Below are positions 47,878 through 57,148 of a stretch of 64,000 nucleotides of DNA, piece by piece (position 1 is the stretch's first letter; every line of letters begins with the position of its first letter). The DNA lies in the NCBI GenBank assembly GCA_022599775.1, contig JAHZLQ010000040.1, positions 1 to 64,000 on the forward strand, in the 5' to 3' direction. The DNA is from Gammaproteobacteria bacterium (GTDB lineage Bacteria; Pseudomonadota; Gammaproteobacteria; Nevskiales; Nevskiaceae). The notes below the pieces were generated by a model that did not search any database, had not been told where the DNA came from, and saw only the letters and a list, made by a program, of their open reading frames with translations. The position numbers and the translations under genes are program-made.

Positions 47878-48684
47878 TCAGTCGGCGGTGTAGGCTAGCG
47901 CCTCCAGCAAAGCCGGATGCAGCGCCGGGACCGCCGCCAGCAGATTGCGCGTATCCAGGTTCACAGGCCCGCCGCCCAGTTCACTGACCACGGCACCGGC
48001 CTCGCGCAGGATCACGGTCAGCGCGGCGATGTCGAGGATGTTCAGATCCGATTCGAGCACGGCGTCGAGCTTGCCGTCGGCGAGCCAATGGTAGTGCAGG
48101 AAATCCCCGTAACCGCGAATGCGGTGCAAGCGCGGAATCAGCTCGCCGAATCGCGCCCAGGCCGGGGACTGCGCCAGGGACTTGAGATTGCCGGTGGACA
48201 GCGTCGCACGGTCGAGACGGTCCACCGCGCTGACTGCCAGTGAACGCGGCGCCTCGTCATCACGCGCGAACCAGGCGCCCTCACCGCGAGCGGCCCACAG
48301 ACGTTCCGTGCCGTACCAGCACGGCGCGCTGGACACCCCGACGATCAGCTCGCCGCGATGCATCAGCGCGATTTGTGTCGAAAACACCGGATAGCGACGC
48401 ACGAAGGACTTGGTGCCGTCGATCGGATCGATCAGCCACAGAAAGTCCGCATCCGCATTCTCGCGCCCGAATTCCTCGCCGAAGAATCCGTGCTCGGGAA
48501 AGCGCGTCTGCAAGACCTGCTTGATCGCCTTCTCGGCGTTTTCGTCGACTTCCGTGACCGGACTGGCGTCCTGCTTGTAGCGCACGTCGAAGGGTTGGGC
48601 GTAGGCCGCACGTATGACCTGCGCCGCCGCGTCGGCGGCGTCCAGCGCAGCCTGCAGGTAAGGGTTCGGCGTGGCGTTCGACAT
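47878..48684 (-). CDS. inositol monophosphatase family protein (HisN-like)
   Basis: 268 residues, Mg-dependent sugar-phosphatase fold. Metal sites are GEEFG near residue 70 and WLIDPIDGTKSFVRRYPVFSTQIAL near 85-110. The second motif (usually WDxAA) reads NILDIAALTVILREAGAVVSE near 215. The family includes histidinol-phosphatase HisN, CysQ and SuhB. The PIDGTK(S/R)F(V/I) form points to the HisN-like branch, tentatively. ATG 48684 is used; the longer frame starts only at a TTG. Confidence 0.85.
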   Translation of the reverse strand: MSNATPNPYLQAALDAADAAAQVIRAAYAQPFDVRYKQDASPVTEVDENAEKAIKQVLQTRFPEHGFFGEEFGRENADADFLWLIDPIDGTKSFVRRYPVFSTQIALMHRGELIVGVSSAPCWYGTERLWAARGEGAWFARDDEAPRSLAVSAVDRLDRATLSTGNLKSLAQSPAWARFGELIPRLHRIRGYGDFLHYHWLADGKLDAVLESDLNILDIAALTVILREAGAVVSELGGGPVNLDTRNLLAAVPALHPALLEALAYTAD

Positions 48685-48774
48685 GGACAAGGCGGTGTGA
48701 AAACGGGGCGCAAAGCATACCCGAAGCCTGCCGCCGGACTGTGGCCGGCCGGTACGGTGAATTACACTGCGGCG

Positions 48775-49341
48775 ATGGGCAAAAGACTATCCAAGATCGT
48801 GACGCGCACCGGCGATGCCGGTGAAACCGGCCTGGCGACGGGCGCAAGACTGGCCAAGACCGATCCACGCATCGTGGCGATCGGTGAGGTCGATGAACTC
48901 AACAGCCATCTCGGCGTGCTCATCGAAATGGGTTTGCCCTCGCCCTTGCCAGAAATTCTGCGCGAAGTGCAGAACGATCTGTTCGACGTGGGCGGCGAGC
49001 TGTCGATGCCGGGCCTGGCGCCGGATCAGGCCTTGATCCGTGAGGGCGCGCTGGAACGGCTGGAAGCGGATTTCGAACGAATCAATGAGACTCTGCCGCC
49101 GCTCACGGAGTTCGTATTGCCGGGCGGTACGCCGGCCGCCGCACAGGCGCATGTGGTGCGTGCGGTGTGTCGGCGCGTGGAACGCGCACTGTGGTCCGTG
49201 CCGGACCCGGCGATGAATCCCTTGCTGCCGCGCTATCTCAACCGCTTGTCCGACTTGATGTTCGCGGTGGCGCGCCAGCTGGCGAGACTCGACGGCGGCA
49301 GTGAAGTCATGTGGCGGCATTCACGGAAAAAGAAGAAGTGA
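48775..49341 (+). CDS. corrinoid (cob(I)alamin) adenosyltransferase, PduO type
   Basis: 188 residues. It transfers the 5'-deoxyadenosyl group of ATP to cob(I)alamin, giving coenzyme B12. ATP-binding N-terminus KIVTRTGDAGETGLATGARLAKTD; VDELNSHLGVL; and VRAVCRRVERALW with the conserved Arg/Glu of the active site. It lies end-to-end with the BtuF-like gene (49352-50224, opposite strand), placing corrinoid uptake and activation together. Whether cobalamin synthesis genes exist cannot be seen here. Confidence 0.93.
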   Translation: MGKRLSKIVTRTGDAGETGLATGARLAKTDPRIVAIGEVDELNSHLGVLIEMGLPSPLPEILREVQNDLFDVGGELSMPGLAPDQALIREGALERLEADFERINETLPPLTEFVLPGGTPAAAQAHVVRAVCRRVERALWSVPDPAMNPLLPRYLNRLSDLMFAVARQLARLDGGSEVMWRHSRKKKK

Positions 49342-49351
49342 GCGGCCGGCT

Positions 49352-50224
49352 TCAGTCCTTCGGCATCTGCTCACGCATGCCGACGCAGAGCTGCTCGATG
49401 CCGTCGAGTATGCGCGGCGACTGGCGCGTCAGCAGGCTGGCGTCGACGCGCACGAAGGCCTGGGCGTCCACCGCCGGAATCGCGTCGAACCGCGCCCAGT
49501 AGTCGCGCACGGTTGCGGCATCCTCGTGCTGGCCGTAGACGATCAGCTGGGGTCTTTGCGCGATGATCGACTCCATGCCCACCGGCGCGGCGATGGCCGG
49601 CAGATCGGCGAAGACGTTGAGGCCGCCGCAGAGTTCGATGGCCTCGCTGATCGGCGAGGCCGCGTTGACCGTGAACACCGGTCGCATCTGAATCTGGTAG
49701 AGCACGCGCCAGGGATCCGCGTCCACAGGTCGCTGGTAGTGCTCTCGCAGGCTCTGCAGGCGCTGCCGATAATCCTGTTCCAGTTCACAGGCGCGATCCT
49801 CGGCGCCGATCCAGCCGCCGATATCCAGTATCGCTTCCCCGATATCGTCCAGCCGTCCGCTGTCGATCCAGACCACCTGCAAGCCGAGCGACTGCAGACG
49901 CCGCACGGTGTCATCGCGGGTGCCGCCGCGCCAGGCCAGCACCAGATCGGGTTTGGCCGCCAGCAGTCGTTCGAGGTTCAGATTCGCAGCATCGCCGATG
50001 ACCGGCTTGGCCGCTGCCTGCGCCGGGTAGTCGGTCCATGCGATCACTCCGACCAGCGCATCGCAGCGCCCGAGCGCGCAGACCAGTTCGGCCAGATGCG
50101 GTGCCAGCGTGACGATGCGCTGTTGCGCGTGGACCGGTAGCGACAACAGCAGCACGGACGAAACAAAAGCGAGCTTTGCGCAAAGGCGCAAAGGCGCAGT
50201 GAACAGGGTCCGATACCGCCTCAA
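49352..50224 (-). CDS. periplasmic cobalamin-binding protein, BtuF-like
   Basis: TroA/BtuF fold substrate-binding protein of about 270-290 residues. QRIVTLAPHLAELVCALG is the canonical start of the mature protein, followed by LAAKPDLVLAWRGGT and GRLDDIGEAILDIGGWIG. No ATG is available. TTG 50224, overlapping the ampE stop (TTGA), or TTG 50191, which gives an ideal signal peptide ending LPVHA, are the candidates. No btuC/btuD is adjacent, so it may work with a transporter encoded elsewhere. The corrinoid adenosyltransferase gene is next door. Confidence 0.82.
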   Translation of the reverse strand: MRRYRTLFTAPLRLCAKLAFVSSVLLLSLPVHAQQRIVTLAPHLAELVCALGRCDALVGVIAWTDYPAQAAAKPVIGDAANLNLERLLAAKPDLVLAWRGGTRDDTVRRLQSLGLQVVWIDSGRLDDIGEAILDIGGWIGAEDRACELEQDYRQRLQSLREHYQRPVDADPWRVLYQIQMRPVFTVNAASPISEAIELCGGLNVFADLPAIAAPVGMESIIAQRPQLIVYGQHEDAATVRDYWARFDAIPAVDAQAFVRVDASLLTRQSPRILDGIEQLCVGMREQMPKD

Positions 50225-51081
50225 ACGATGAACCCGCCCGCCGTGAATGCGGCGAACGCCGCCAGCAGAATCAGCAACGCGCGATTCTGCAGCGCCAGGA
50301 CTTCGCGCAGCACTTCGTCCAGGGTCGAGGGCAGCGCCGGACCGTCTCCGTCCTCCGGTTCGCTGCTGAGCGCCGCTACGGCCACGCCGGCCAGCACGTC
50401 CCAGGTGCGTTCGCGCCAGTCCGTGGCCCGCTCGCCGACGCGCCGCCAGGCCGCGAGTGCGTCGTCGAGACTGCCGGACAATCCGAACAGCAGTGCCACC
50501 ACGCGTGCTGTCCACCACGCGGCTGCCGCATGCAGCCGCATCGCGGCCAGCTCCGCCGCACCGCCCGGCTGGGTTTCATGCCAGATGCGCGGCAGCCGGC
50601 TGGCGGCGCGGTACAGAACCGCACCGGCCGGGCCCAGCAGGAAGAACCACAGCAACACGCCGAACAGGCGTTCGTGCGACTGAATGAACAAGGCGCCGAG
50701 CAGGGAACGGCGCTGCCCGTAGTCTTCCACGCTGTGCAGCAGGGTCTGAGCCAGCGCATCTGAGCGTCGCTGATCGCCAACCTCACGCGCAGCCATCAGC
50801 GCACGTACATCGTCGGTGAGGTCGCGCGGCCCCAGGCACAGCACCAGAATCACGACGCTCAAAAGTGCCTGCAGCAAGGGTCCGTGAATCAGCAGGTCGA
50901 CATAGCCGGTCAGCAGCACCGGAATCGCCAGCAGCAGTGGTGGCGCCCAGGGCGATTGCAGCCACCCCGAGTCTCCGGCCCGCGAGATCAGCAGGCCGGG
51001 CAGGGTCGGCCGGCCCAGCGGCAGGGTCTGCGACAGCAGTCGTTCGAGCGCCAGTGCCAGCAATATGCCGAGCAGGGTCAT
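50221..51081 (-). CDS. ampE: AmpE-like inner-membrane signalling protein
   Basis: 286 residues with four to five hydrophobic segments (start MTLLGILLALALERLL, the middle pair at about 50-95, end LILLAAFAAFTAGGFIV). It resembles AmpE, a putative membrane sensor of the ampDE operon with a fold related to CobD/CbiB. Its role in beta-lactamase induction is unclear. Its ATG overlaps the ampD stop (ATGA at 51078-51081), the usual ampD-ampE coupling, which supports the assignment more than the sequence alone. Confidence 0.85.
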   Translation of the reverse strand: MTLLGILLALALERLLSQTLPLGRPTLPGLLISRAGDSGWLQSPWAPPLLLAIPVLLTGYVDLLIHGPLLQALLSVVILVLCLGPRDLTDDVRALMAAREVGDQRRSDALAQTLLHSVEDYGQRRSLLGALFIQSHERLFGVLLWFFLLGPAGAVLYRAASRLPRIWHETQPGGAAELAAMRLHAAAAWWTARVVALLFGLSGSLDDALAAWRRVGERATDWRERTWDVLAGVAVAALSSEPEDGDGPALPSTLDEVLREVLALQNRALLILLAAFAAFTAGGFIV

Positions 51082-51701
51082 CGTGCATGCTCCAACAGCG
51101 TCAGAAATCGCGGCCAGTCGAAATGCGGGCCGGGATCGGTCTTGCGGGCCGGCGCGATATCGGCGTGGCCGATCACGCGTGACAGTTCGATCGCCGGGTG
51201 AGCGCGCATCAGTGCCGCACCGGCTTCGACCAGCCGGCGATACTGTATCTCCTCGAAAGGCTGGGTATCGCTGCCTTCGAGCTCGACGCCGATCGAAAAA
51301 TCATTGACCCGGGTACGGCCGTCGAACCAGGATTCCCCGGCATGCCATGCGCGCTGGTCGAAGGGGACATATTGGGTGATGTGGCCATCGCGCCGTATGC
51401 ACAGATGCGCCGACACGCGCACATCGCGCAGGTCTTTGAAGTAGGGATGCGCATCGCAATCCAGCTGTCCCAGAAACAGGTCGTCGATGTAGCTGCCGCC
51501 GAAGGTCTCGGGTGGCAGGGCGATGGCGTGAATCACGATGGTGTCGATCTCCATCGTCACCGGCCGCGCGTCGCAGTGCGGAGACGACAGAAACGTCACG
51601 TCTTGCAGACGCTGCGTCTGGGCATCGACTTCGAGCCGCGGCAGACGCATCTGTGGCGGCGGGCCGGAACTTCGGGAAGCTGATGGGGTCTGCTCGGACA
51701 T
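51078..51701 (-). CDS. ampD: 1,6-anhydro-N-acetylmuramyl-L-alanine amidase AmpD
   Basis: 207 residues, cytosolic. It cleaves anhydro-muropeptides during peptidoglycan recycling and so keeps AmpR-type beta-lactamase inducers low. Zinc ligands are the His in DTIVIHAIAL, and the His and Asp in VIGHADIAPARKTDPG. HLCIRRDGHITQYVPFDQRAWHAGES and NDFSIGVELEG are conserved. ATG 51701 gives an N-terminal extension of about 20 residues compared with E. coli. It is divergent from the M16 peptidase gene, 54 bases apart. Confidence 0.93.
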   Translation of the reverse strand: MSEQTPSASRSSGPPPQMRLPRLEVDAQTQRLQDVTFLSSPHCDARPVTMEIDTIVIHAIALPPETFGGSYIDDLFLGQLDCDAHPYFKDLRDVRVSAHLCIRRDGHITQYVPFDQRAWHAGESWFDGRTRVNDFSIGVELEGSDTQPFEEIQYRRLVEAGAALMRAHPAIELSRVIGHADIAPARKTDPGPHFDWPRFLTLLEHAR

Positions 51702-51755
51702 GGCGGCACGATAAGCCGTAGACTCGTTCGAATCCAATATCGGGACCAGTACCGA

Positions 51756-54554
51756 ATGCTTTCAAGCAAGAACATGCTCGTGGCGGCGACTGCGGCCGCC
51801 CTCCTGCACGGCTGCGCCACGACCGCTGTGTCCACCGACTCGCCCAAGGTGGCAACGCAGGACGGCGAGCTCGCCCTGCCGAGCGTCAGCATCGACTACG
51901 AGAAGTTCGTGCTGCCGAATGGCCTGACCCTGATCGTGCATGAGGATCACAAGGCGCCGATCGTGGCCGTGTCCGTCTGGTACCACGTCGGTTCCAAGGA
52001 CGAGAAGTCGGGCAAGACCGGATTCGCCCACCTGTTCGAACACCTGATGTTCAACGGTTCGGAAAACTATCCCGGCGAGTTCTTCGCGCCGTTCGAACAG
52101 GTGGGCGCCACCAGCATGAACGGCACCACCTGGCTGGACCGCACCAACTATTTCGAGAACGTGCCGAGCACCGCCGTCGACCTCGCACTGTGGATGGAGT
52201 CGGACCGCATGGGTCATCTGCTCGGCGCGATCGATCAGGCCACGCTCGACGAACAGCGCGGCGTGGTGCAGAACGAGAAGCGCCAGGGCGAGAACCAGCC
52301 CTATGGCATGGTCTGGGAACGCTTGCAGCGCGCTAGCTTTCCGGAGGGCCATCCCTATCGTTGGGAAACCATCGGTTCGATGGAAGACCTCAATGGGGCC
52401 TCGCTGGAGGACGTGAAGAACTGGTTCGGCGAATACTACGGCGCGGCCAACACCACCCTCGTGTTGGCCGGCGACATCACACCGGAACAGGCCAAGGCCA
52501 AGGTGATGCGCTACTTCGGCGACATACCGGCCGGACCGCCCGTCGCACGCCGCGAACAATGGGTCGCAGCACGCACCGAGTCCACCCGCGACCGTATGCA
52601 GGATCGCGTGGCGCAGACGCGCATCTACAAGTCCTGGAACGTGCCGCCGTTCGCCAGTGAGGACGCCGATCTTCTGGATCTGGCGGCCAAGGTGCTGGGC
52701 GGCGGTCGCACCTCGCGTCTCTACCAGCGTCTGGTCGTCGAGGAATCCCTGGTCGACAACGTCAGCGTCAGTGCCGAGCCGTTCGAGCTGGCCAGCCTGT
52801 TCCTGGTCACCGCCGACGTGAAGAGCGATGCCGATCCGAAGCGTGTGGAGGCAATCCTCGACGAGGAGATGCAGACCTTCTTCGAGCAAGGCCCCAGTGT
52901 CGAGGAACTCAATCGCGCCAAGACCTCGATCTTCGCCGGTCTCGTGCGCGGTGCGGAGGAGATTGGTGGCTTCGGCGGCAAGGCCGATCTGCTGGCGAGC
53001 TGCCAGACCTACACCGGCGATCCCGCCTGCTTCGAATCCTCGCTGGACACGACCCGCAAGGCTTCACCCGAGGCGGTACGCAAGGCGGCCCAGACCTGGC
53101 TGGCGCAGGGTGACTACACGCTCACCGTGTCGCCGTATCCGAGTTTCGAAACCGCTGCCAATGAGCTGGATCGCAGTGCCGGGCCGCCGCAGGTCGACAA
53201 CTTCCCCAGCCTCAGTTTCCCGGCGCTGCAACGCGCCGAACTGTCGAACGGCATGCAGGTGGTTCTCGCCGAACGGCATGATATGCCGTTGGTCGAAATG
53301 CGCCTGCAGTTCGACGCCGGCTACGCTGCCGACGCTTCGGGCTTTGGACTCGGCACCGCGAGCTTCACGATGGCGATGCTCGACGAGGGTAGCGAGGACC
53401 TGCAGGCACGCGAGATCGCTGAGCGCTTCGAGGATCTCGGTGCACAGTTCTCCGCGGACAGCGGCTTGGATACCTCCGAAGCCGACCTGTCGGCGCTGCG
53501 CGCGCGCTTGCCGGAAACCTTGGCGCTGTTCGCCGACGTGGTGCGCAACCCGGCATTCCGCGAAGATGATCTGGAACGCTTGCGCGGCCAGTGGCTGGCC
53601 AGCATCGCGCAGGAGAAGTCTGAGCCGATGGGCTTGGCGCTGCGCAATCTGCCGCCCTTGCTCTACGGTGAAGGCCACCCGTATGCGATGCCGTTCTCCG
53701 GCAGCGGCACCGAGGAGTCCATCACCGCGCTCAGCGCGGACGATTTGCGCCGCTTCCACCAGACCTGGATACGACCCGACGAGGCCACGCTGATCGTTGC
53801 CGGCGACGTGAGTATGGCCGAGCTCAAGCCGCTGCTGGAGAAATCACTGGGAGACTGGGCCGCGCCGGCGCAGGCCGCGCCGCTCAAGTCGATACCTGAC
53901 GTGGCCGCGCAGGCGAAACCGCGGGTCTTCCTGATGGATCGACCGGGTGCGCAGCAGACCGTGATTCTGGCCGGCCAGCTGGCGCCCTCGTCCAAGGCCG
54001 AAAACAGCCTGCAGATCCAGACGATGAACTCGATCCTGGGCGGCGTCTTCACCGCGCGCATCAACATGAACCTGCGCGAGGACAAGCACTGGGCCTACGG
54101 CGCCTACAGCTTCATGCCGGGGGCTCTGGGTCAGCGGCCCTACTTGTTCTACGCCCCGGTGCAGACCGACAAGACCGCGCCGGCGATCAAGGAACTGCTC
54201 GGCGAGATTCGCGGCTATATCGGCAGCAAGCCGGCCACCGAAGCGGAACTCGACAAGATCAAGGCCAAGGACGTGCGCAGCCTGCCCGGCAAGTTCGAAA
54301 CCCTGAGTGCGGTCGCGGGCGCGGTGCAGAGCATCGTCACCTACGATCGGCCAGACGATTACGTCGACACCATCAAGCAGCGCACTGAAGCGCAGACCCT
54401 GTCGCAGATTCGTGATGCGGCTCAGCAGATCATCAGGCCGGACCAGCTCACCTGGCTGATCGTCGGCGACCTGTCCACGATCGAAAAACCCGTGCGGGCG
54501 CTCAAGCTCGGCGATGTGATTCTGCTGGATGTCGAAGGGCTGCCCCAGCCGTAG
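51756..54554 (+). CDS. M16-family zinc metallopeptidase, predicted lipoprotein
   Basis: 932 residues with two M16 halves, like pitrilysin or PqqL. The N-terminus is a lipoprotein signal (LLHGC, Cys at about residue 20), predicting an outer-membrane or periplasmic anchor. The N half carries the inverted zinc motif HLFEHLMF near residues 92-99, with the downstream Glu in LDEQRGVVQNEKRQGEN. The C half begins near PALQRAELSNGMQVVLAERHD and lacks the motif, as usual. The substrate is unknown; relatives degrade periplasmic peptides. Confidence 0.92.
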   Translation: MLSSKNMLVAATAAALLHGCATTAVSTDSPKVATQDGELALPSVSIDYEKFVLPNGLTLIVHEDHKAPIVAVSVWYHVGSKDEKSGKTGFAHLFEHLMFNGSENYPGEFFAPFEQVGATSMNGTTWLDRTNYFENVPSTAVDLALWMESDRMGHLLGAIDQATLDEQRGVVQNEKRQGENQPYGMVWERLQRASFPEGHPYRWETIGSMEDLNGASLEDVKNWFGEYYGAANTTLVLAGDITPEQAKAKVMRYFGDIPAGPPVARREQWVAARTESTRDRMQDRVAQTRIYKSWNVPPFASEDADLLDLAAKVLGGGRTSRLYQRLVVEESLVDNVSVSAEPFELASLFLVTADVKSDADPKRVEAILDEEMQTFFEQGPSVEELNRAKTSIFAGLVRGAEEIGGFGGKADLLASCQTYTGDPACFESSLDTTRKASPEAVRKAAQTWLAQGDYTLTVSPYPSFETAANELDRSAGPPQVDNFPSLSFPALQRAELSNGMQVVLAERHDMPLVEMRLQFDAGYAADASGFGLGTASFTMAMLDEGSEDLQAREIAERFEDLGAQFSADSGLDTSEADLSALRARLPETLALFADVVRNPAFREDDLERLRGQWLASIAQEKSEPMGLALRNLPPLLYGEGHPYAMPFSGSGTEESITALSADDLRRFHQTWIRPDEATLIVAGDVSMAELKPLLEKSLGDWAAPAQAAPLKSIPDVAAQAKPRVFLMDRPGAQQTVILAGQLAPSSKAENSLQIQTMNSILGGVFTARINMNLREDKHWAYGAYSFMPGALGQRPYLFYAPVQTDKTAPAIKELLGEIRGYIGSKPATEAELDKIKAKDVRSLPGKFETLSAVAGAVQSIVTYDRPDDYVDTIKQRTEAQTLSQIRDAAQQIIRPDQLTWLIVGDLSTIEKPVRALKLGDVILLDVEGLPQP

Positions 54555-54595
54555 GGTATCCGCGCGCGCCCATCCCTGGATTCCGGACAAGGCAA

Positions 54596-54624
54596 AGCGG
54601 CGTGGCCGAAATGGCCACGCCGCT
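54596..54624. terminator. strong hairpin between M16 gene and a convergent small gene
   Basis: AGCGGCGTGGCC (54596-54607), a 5-base loop, then GGCCACGCCGCT (54613-54624): a perfect 12-bp stem. There is no T run on the plus strand and only a short one on the minus strand, so it may work with Rho or as an RNA 3' end. Confidence 0.6.
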
Positions 54625-54646
54625 CATGAACGCGCCGCGTTGCGAT

Positions 54647-54952
54647 TTATTCCAGCTGACCCAGCGGCCGCGTGAACGTATAGCGAAACGGTTCCACCAC
54701 CAGCTTGTCGCCCGGCGCACTCGACCATTCGCCGTCGGCGGCGGCCTGAATACCGTTGAACGGAAGCTGCAATACCCAGAGTCCGGTACCGAGCACCGTC
54801 CCGACCAGTGAAATCGGCCGAACCACGACCAGGTCGAAGGCCATGGCGCCGGCCGACGGCGAGTGTTCGATTTGCTGATAGTCTTGCGCCGAGGCGACTG
54901 ACACCGCCCCCAGCAAGGCCACTGCTGCACACATCTGCTTGAACTGTTTCAT
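54647..54952 (-). CDS. small exported protein of unknown function
   Basis: 101 residues. Signal peptide (residues 1-22, SVASA), then a hydrophobic segment (DLVVVRPISLVGTVLGTGLWVLQLPF) and an end reading DKLVVEPFRYTFTRPLG. I recall similar short proteins in many gammaproteobacteria with the same R-P-LGLV and YTFTRPLG blocks, all without a known function. No operon partner. It is convergent with the M16 gene. Confidence 0.75.
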   Translation of the reverse strand: MKQFKQMCAAVALLGAVSVASAQDYQQIEHSPSAGAMAFDLVVVRPISLVGTVLGTGLWVLQLPFNGIQAAADGEWSSAPGDKLVVEPFRYTFTRPLGQLE

Positions 54953-55051
54953 GTCCCTGATCCCCGCCTCGACACATCGAATACCCGGCGAGCGTAGGCA
55001 CCGCCTCCGCTGGCTGTCAATTCAGGCCCGGCTGCCCAAGGCGGTGCGCTG

Positions 55052-55357
55052 ATGCGCACCCTGTACCTGGCGGCCAATCCGGTCGATGCGCGCCTCGCCG
55101 CGGATTTTCTTGCCGGGCATGGCATCGCCGTACATATCTTCGACGAATTCGCCTGGGGCGGGCGCGGCGATCTGCCGGTGGATCAGTTTCCACGCCTGAT
55201 GATCGAGGATGAATCGCAGTATGAGCGCGGCCGCGCGCTACTCAAGCAATACGAACGCGGCGTTCCTGGCGCACCGCCGTGGACCTGCCCGAATTGCGGC
55301 GAAGGCGTGGATCGTGGATTCGATCTGTGCTGGAACTGCAGCGGCGAGCGCCCGTGA
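55052..55357 (+). CDS. DUF2007 domain protein with C-terminal zinc ribbon
   Basis: 101 residues. The DUF2007 (putative signal transducing) domain covers about 1-70 (MRTLYLAANPVDARLAADFL, then PRLMIEDESQYERGRALL). It is followed by a CPNCGE...CWNCSGE zinc ribbon at 80-98. Ferredoxin-like fold related to the ACT/PII class; ligand unknown. Its stop codon overlaps the GTG start of trmL (GTGA), so the two are co-translated. Confidence 0.85.
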   Translation: MRTLYLAANPVDARLAADFLAGHGIAVHIFDEFAWGGRGDLPVDQFPRLMIEDESQYERGRALLKQYERGVPGAPPWTCPNCGEGVDRGFDLCWNCSGERP

Positions 55358-55812
55358 TCGAGGTTGCGCTGTACCAACCCGAGATTCCGCCCAACACCGG
55401 CAATGTGATCCGACTGTGTGCGAACACCGGCGCCGGACTGCACCTGGTTCATCCGCTTGGATTTCGCATGGAGGACCGTGAGTTGCGGCGCGCCGGTCTC
55501 GACTATCACGAATATGCACAGGTCGCCGAACACGAGGATTTCAAGGCCCTGAAAGCGGCACGGCCGCAGGCGCGGATGGTGGCCTTCACCACCAAGGCGC
55601 AGCAGCGCTTCGATCGTTTTGACTACGCGCCCGATGATCTGCTGTTGTTCGGTCCGGAGTCACGCGGCCTCCCGCCGGAGGTGCTGGATGCGGCGGATGC
55701 CTGCCTGCGCATACCCATGCGGACCGGTTCGCGCAGCCTCAACTTGTCGAACGCCGTGGCCGTGGCGGTATTCCAGGCCCTGCTCCAGCTCGGCGGCGAT
55801 TCGCTCGACTGA
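55354..55812 (+). CDS. trmL: tRNA (cytidine(34)-2'-O)-methyltransferase
   Basis: 152 residues, SPOUT-fold enzyme that 2'-O-methylates the wobble base of tRNA-Leu. It begins at GTG 55354 (IEVALYQPEIPPNTGNVIRLCANTG). LFGPESRGLPPEVL is the knot loop and SLNLSNAVAVAVF the SAM-binding end. Length and motifs are canonical. It is coupled to the DUF2007 gene and convergent with the glycosyltransferase gene, sharing a one-base junction at 55812/55813. Confidence 0.95.
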   Translation: MIEVALYQPEIPPNTGNVIRLCANTGAGLHLVHPLGFRMEDRELRRAGLDYHEYAQVAEHEDFKALKAARPQARMVAFTTKAQQRFDRFDYAPDDLLLFGPESRGLPPEVLDAADACLRIPMRTGSRSLNLSNAVAVAVFQALLQLGGDSLD

Positions 55813-57030
55813 CTACTGAACCAGACTTTCGGCGACCGCGAACATCAGCGAGGCGTACTTCACCGAGGTGGCCACGATTCTCGGGTTGCCGATCCACGCC
55901 AGCCAGCGCGGAGCCGGCGCCGTGCCGCGCCCCGTCGCACAGACCCGCGCATAGACGCTGAGTGTGTTGTCGACCATGGCGCCGACGGTGAAGTGCGTCT
56001 CGTAGCGTCGGCGCCCGGCCTCGCCCAGTCGGCGTCGCAGTGCGGCGTCCAGCATCAGGCGCTCCACCGCGGCGGCCATCGCCGCGACATCGTCGACCGG
56101 CACCAACAGACCGCTGTGCCCATCGACGACGACTTCCGGGATGCCGTCGACCGACGTGGCGATAACGGGGCGAGACATGGCGCCGGCTTCGGCCAGCGTC
56201 AGGCCGAAGGCTTCCTGGCGCGACGGCGCGAAGACGAAGTCCGCCGCTCTCATGAGCGCGCCGATGTCGCTGCGCTCGCCGATGAAATGCAGGCGCGAAC
56301 GCACGCCGCTGTCCGTGGCGAGGTCCTTGACGTAGTCCGCCCAGTCGCCCCGGTCATCGCCGGCGATGAGAATGCGCAGTCGCGACAAGCGTGGATGTTC
56401 GGCCAGCAGTCGTGCCGCCAGATCCTGGCCCTTCTGCCGAACGAGCCGGGCCACGATCAGGCCGGCGAAGGCGTCCTCGGGCAGACCGAGCTGCGCGCGC
56501 AGGCCTGGGCGATCCATGCCGGGTTCGCGCACGAGATCGGGCACGCCGTTGTAGACGACCTCGATCCGCGCGAGCGCTCGACCGCGCCGCACCAGCATGT
56601 CACGTACCGATACGGACACGGCGATGATGCGGTTCGCGACACCGAAGTACTTCCAGGACTTCGGTGAGTGCGCAGTCGCCAGACTGGGCAGGCCGCACAG
56701 GCGTGCCGCCCAACCCGCATAGTGCGAACCGCGTTGGGAATGACCGTGCAGCAGCTCGGCCCGATAGTGCCGGGCGAATCGCACCAGACGGATCAGCGAA
56801 GGCAGGTCGTAATAGCCGCGCATCGGCAAATGCAGGACGGTGAAATCCTGCGCGATCGCTGCGCGCCCCAGCCACCCATCCAGCGGGCCGGCGAAGGCCA
56901 CTTCGTGGCCGCGCTCACGTAGCCCCTGCATCAGGCTCAAGGCATGCCGTTCGATGCCACCCACGATATGGCTGTGCAGTACAAGGACGATCCGCAAGAC
57001 AATTCCCCGAAGGCGCTGACACCGGGCCAT
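55813..57030 (-). CDS. glycosyltransferase family 4 protein
   Basis: About 405 residues, GT-B fold. The N domain has IVGGIERHALSLMQGLRERGHEVAFAG. The C domain has GLIVARLVRQKGQDLAARLL, FIGERSDIGALMRAADFVFAPSRQEAFGLTLAEAGAMSRPVIATSVDGIPEVV, with the EX7E nucleotide-sugar motif. The acceptor is unknown; it probably decorates a surface glycolipid or polysaccharide. Starts at ATG 57030 or TTG 56997 are both possible. It stands alone rather than in a polysaccharide cluster. Confidence 0.88.
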   Translation of the reverse strand: MARCQRLRGIVLRIVLVLHSHIVGGIERHALSLMQGLRERGHEVAFAGPLDGWLGRAAIAQDFTVLHLPMRGYYDLPSLIRLVRFARHYRAELLHGHSQRGSHYAGWAARLCGLPSLATAHSPKSWKYFGVANRIIAVSVSVRDMLVRRGRALARIEVVYNGVPDLVREPGMDRPGLRAQLGLPEDAFAGLIVARLVRQKGQDLAARLLAEHPRLSRLRILIAGDDRGDWADYVKDLATDSGVRSRLHFIGERSDIGALMRAADFVFAPSRQEAFGLTLAEAGAMSRPVIATSVDGIPEVVVDGHSGLLVPVDDVAAMAAAVERLMLDAALRRRLGEAGRRRYETHFTVGAMVDNTLSVYARVCATGRGTAPAPRWLAWIGNPRIVATSVKYASLMFAVAESLVQ

Positions 57031-57148
57031 CGCGGCCTGGGCGGATGTCAGGCTGTCCGATACGGCCTGACGGGTCTGAATCAAGACCCGGCAGATCCTC
57101 GATGGTTCCCGCGAATCGTTCCCGAGCCTTATCGCCCGGCTTGCCGCT